NCBI RefSeq assembly: GCF_036320485.1
Contig: NZ_CP132911.1
Location: 2,604,001 to 2,668,000, forward strand
Direction: 5' to 3'
DNA from: Dyella sp. A6
GTDB lineage: Bacteria > Pseudomonadota > Gammaproteobacteria > Xanthomonadales > Rhodanobacteraceae
DNA length: 64,000 nt
The notes beneath the pieces were generated by a model that saw nothing but the letters and a program-made list of their open reading frames with translations, did no database searches and had not been told where the DNA came from. Shown here in pieces: positions 63,124 to 64,000 of this stretch. The number at the start of each line of letters is the position of its first letter. Within the stretch, counting starts at the first letter, position 1. Made by a program: the position numbers and the translations under genes.

Positions 63124-64000
63124 ATGCGTATCCTCGTCACCGGCACCGCCGGCTTCATCGGCGCCGCGCTTGCCGAGCGCCTGCTCGCGCGAGGTGACGA
63201 GGTCTTCGGCATCGACAACCACAACGACTACTACGACCCGAGACTGAAAGAAGCACGGCTGGCGCGTTTTGCCGATCACCCCGGCTACACCCACCTGCGC
63301 ACCGACCTGGCAGACAGCGCGGCGATCAATAGAGCTTTCGCCACCTTCAAGCCCCGGCGGGTAGTGAACCTGGCCGCCCAGGCCGGAGTGCGTTACTCGC
63401 TCAAGAACCCCCAGGCTTATATGCAGAGCAACCTGATGGGTTTCGGCAACATTCTCGAAGCCTGTCGACACGACGAAATCGAACACCTCGTCTACGCTTC
63501 ATCCAGTTCCGTATACGGTGCCAACCGCAAGCTGCCGTTTGCTGTCGAAGATGCGGTCGATCACCCGGTGAGCCTGTATGCAGCCACCAAAAAAGCCAAC
63601 GAACTGATGGCCCACAGCTACAGCCATCTCTACAACCTGCCCACCACCGGGCTGCGCTTCTTCACCGTCTACGGCCCATGGGGCCGACCAGACATGTCTC
63701 CGATGCTGTTTGCCGACCGTATCAGCCGCGGCGAACCGATCGACGTTTTCAACTACGGTCATCACAGCCGCGACTTCACTTATGTCGACGACATCGTCGA
63801 AGGTGTGATCCGCACGCTGGACCACCCCGCCCAGCCTGATCCGGCCTACCGCGCAGATGCACCGAATCCCGGCACATCCAGCGCCCCATACCGCGTCTAC
63901 AACATCGGCAACGACCAGCCCGTTCAACTGATGCGCTTCATCGAGCTGCTGGAAGAGCACCTTGGTCGCACCGTCGAAAAGCGCCTGCTTCCGATGCAAC
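63124..64000 (+). CDS. NAD-dependent UDP-sugar epimerase (UDP-glucuronate 4-epimerase type), partial
   Basis: Extended SDR enzyme, truncated by the window end after 292 codons. The glycine-rich motif TGTAGFIGAALAERLL (6-21), DNHNDYYDPRLKEARL, and the catalytic YAATKKANELMAH (YxxxK) are typical of UDP-glucuronate/UDP-galacturonate 4-epimerases of capsule and O-antigen pathways; SSSSVYG supplies the Ser. ATG 63124 fits. The family is about 335 residues, so some 45 codons lie beyond base 64000. Confidence 0.9.
   Translation, partial: MRILVTGTAGFIGAALAERLLARGDEVFGIDNHNDYYDPRLKEARLARFADHPGYTHLRTDLADSAAINRAFATFKPRRVVNLAAQAGVRYSLKNPQAYMQSNLMGFGNILEACRHDEIEHLVYASSSSVYGANRKLPFAVEDAVDHPVSLYAATKKANELMAHSYSHLYNLPTTGLRFFTVYGPWGRPDMSPMLFADRISRGEPIDVFNYGHHSRDFTYVDDIVEGVIRTLDHPAQPDPAYRADAPNPGTSSAPYRVYNIGNDQPVQLMRFIELLEEHLGRTVEKRLLPMQ

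Overview
The window is GC-rich, densely coded DNA from a gammaproteobacterium. Gene content and order point to Xanthomonadales, most likely family Rhodanobacteraceae (Rhodanobacter/Dyella type). Supporting evidence: a suf operon led by an Rrf2 regulator with a DUF3147 membrane gene inside it, an amgK-murU cell-wall recycling pair, the gammaproteobacterial thrS-infC-rpmI-rplT-pheST-ihfA-merR block, and a tRNA-Pro(GGG). The assignment rests on recognition of gene content, not on a search.

Layout. 38-4297: tripartite ABC exporter with its own outer-membrane factor. 4383-11539: esterase, two small DMT membrane proteins, a DegT-type PLP enzyme, an arginase-fold protein and a FemAB-like GNAT protein on the other strand, then ACP, a ketosynthase and an OmpV-type protein; this looks like an uncharacterised acyl/amino lipid or conjugate pathway. 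11553-14281: Rieske ferredoxin, GNAT, panE, acyltransferase. 14386-20049: sufR-sufB-DUF3147-sufC-sufD-sufS on the minus strand. 20233-21966: sigma-54 promoter, glnK-amtB. 22091-23805: amgK-murU. 23818-25709: motAB stator. 26997-33352: queA, flavin reductase, tgt, yajC, secD, secF. 33420-37153: ABC-2 exporter with a DesKR-like two-component pair. 37423-38919: class III aminotransferase.

38920-43307 is the accessory highlight. Three tandem, about 91-93% identical exported proteins precede a DUF2235/Tle-like lipase, followed by a coiled-coil single-TM protein. They look like an antibacterial effector with a triplicated immunity cassette. Copies 2 and 3 of the putative immunity gene begin with a duplicated piece of the effector's own 5' end, fused in frame. 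The island is bracketed by the aminotransferase 3' end and a decayed second copy of that 3' end.

43523-50289: PsiF-family protein, upp, proline iminopeptidase, a D-2-hydroxyglutarate dehydrogenase-like flavoprotein divergent from serA (tandem 8-bp boxes between them), a chemotaxis receptor, tRNA-Pro. 50342-57873: merR, ihfA, pheT, pheS, rplT, rpmI, infC (apparent ATC start), thrS, with several terminator or attenuator hairpins. 58136-62763: a coiled-coil porin and a glycine betaine/proline-type ABC importer. 63124-64000: start of a UDP-sugar epimerase running off the window.

No rRNA, CRISPR array, insertion sequence or phage gene was recognised. Most long overlapping frames on the opposite strand are high-GC shadows.
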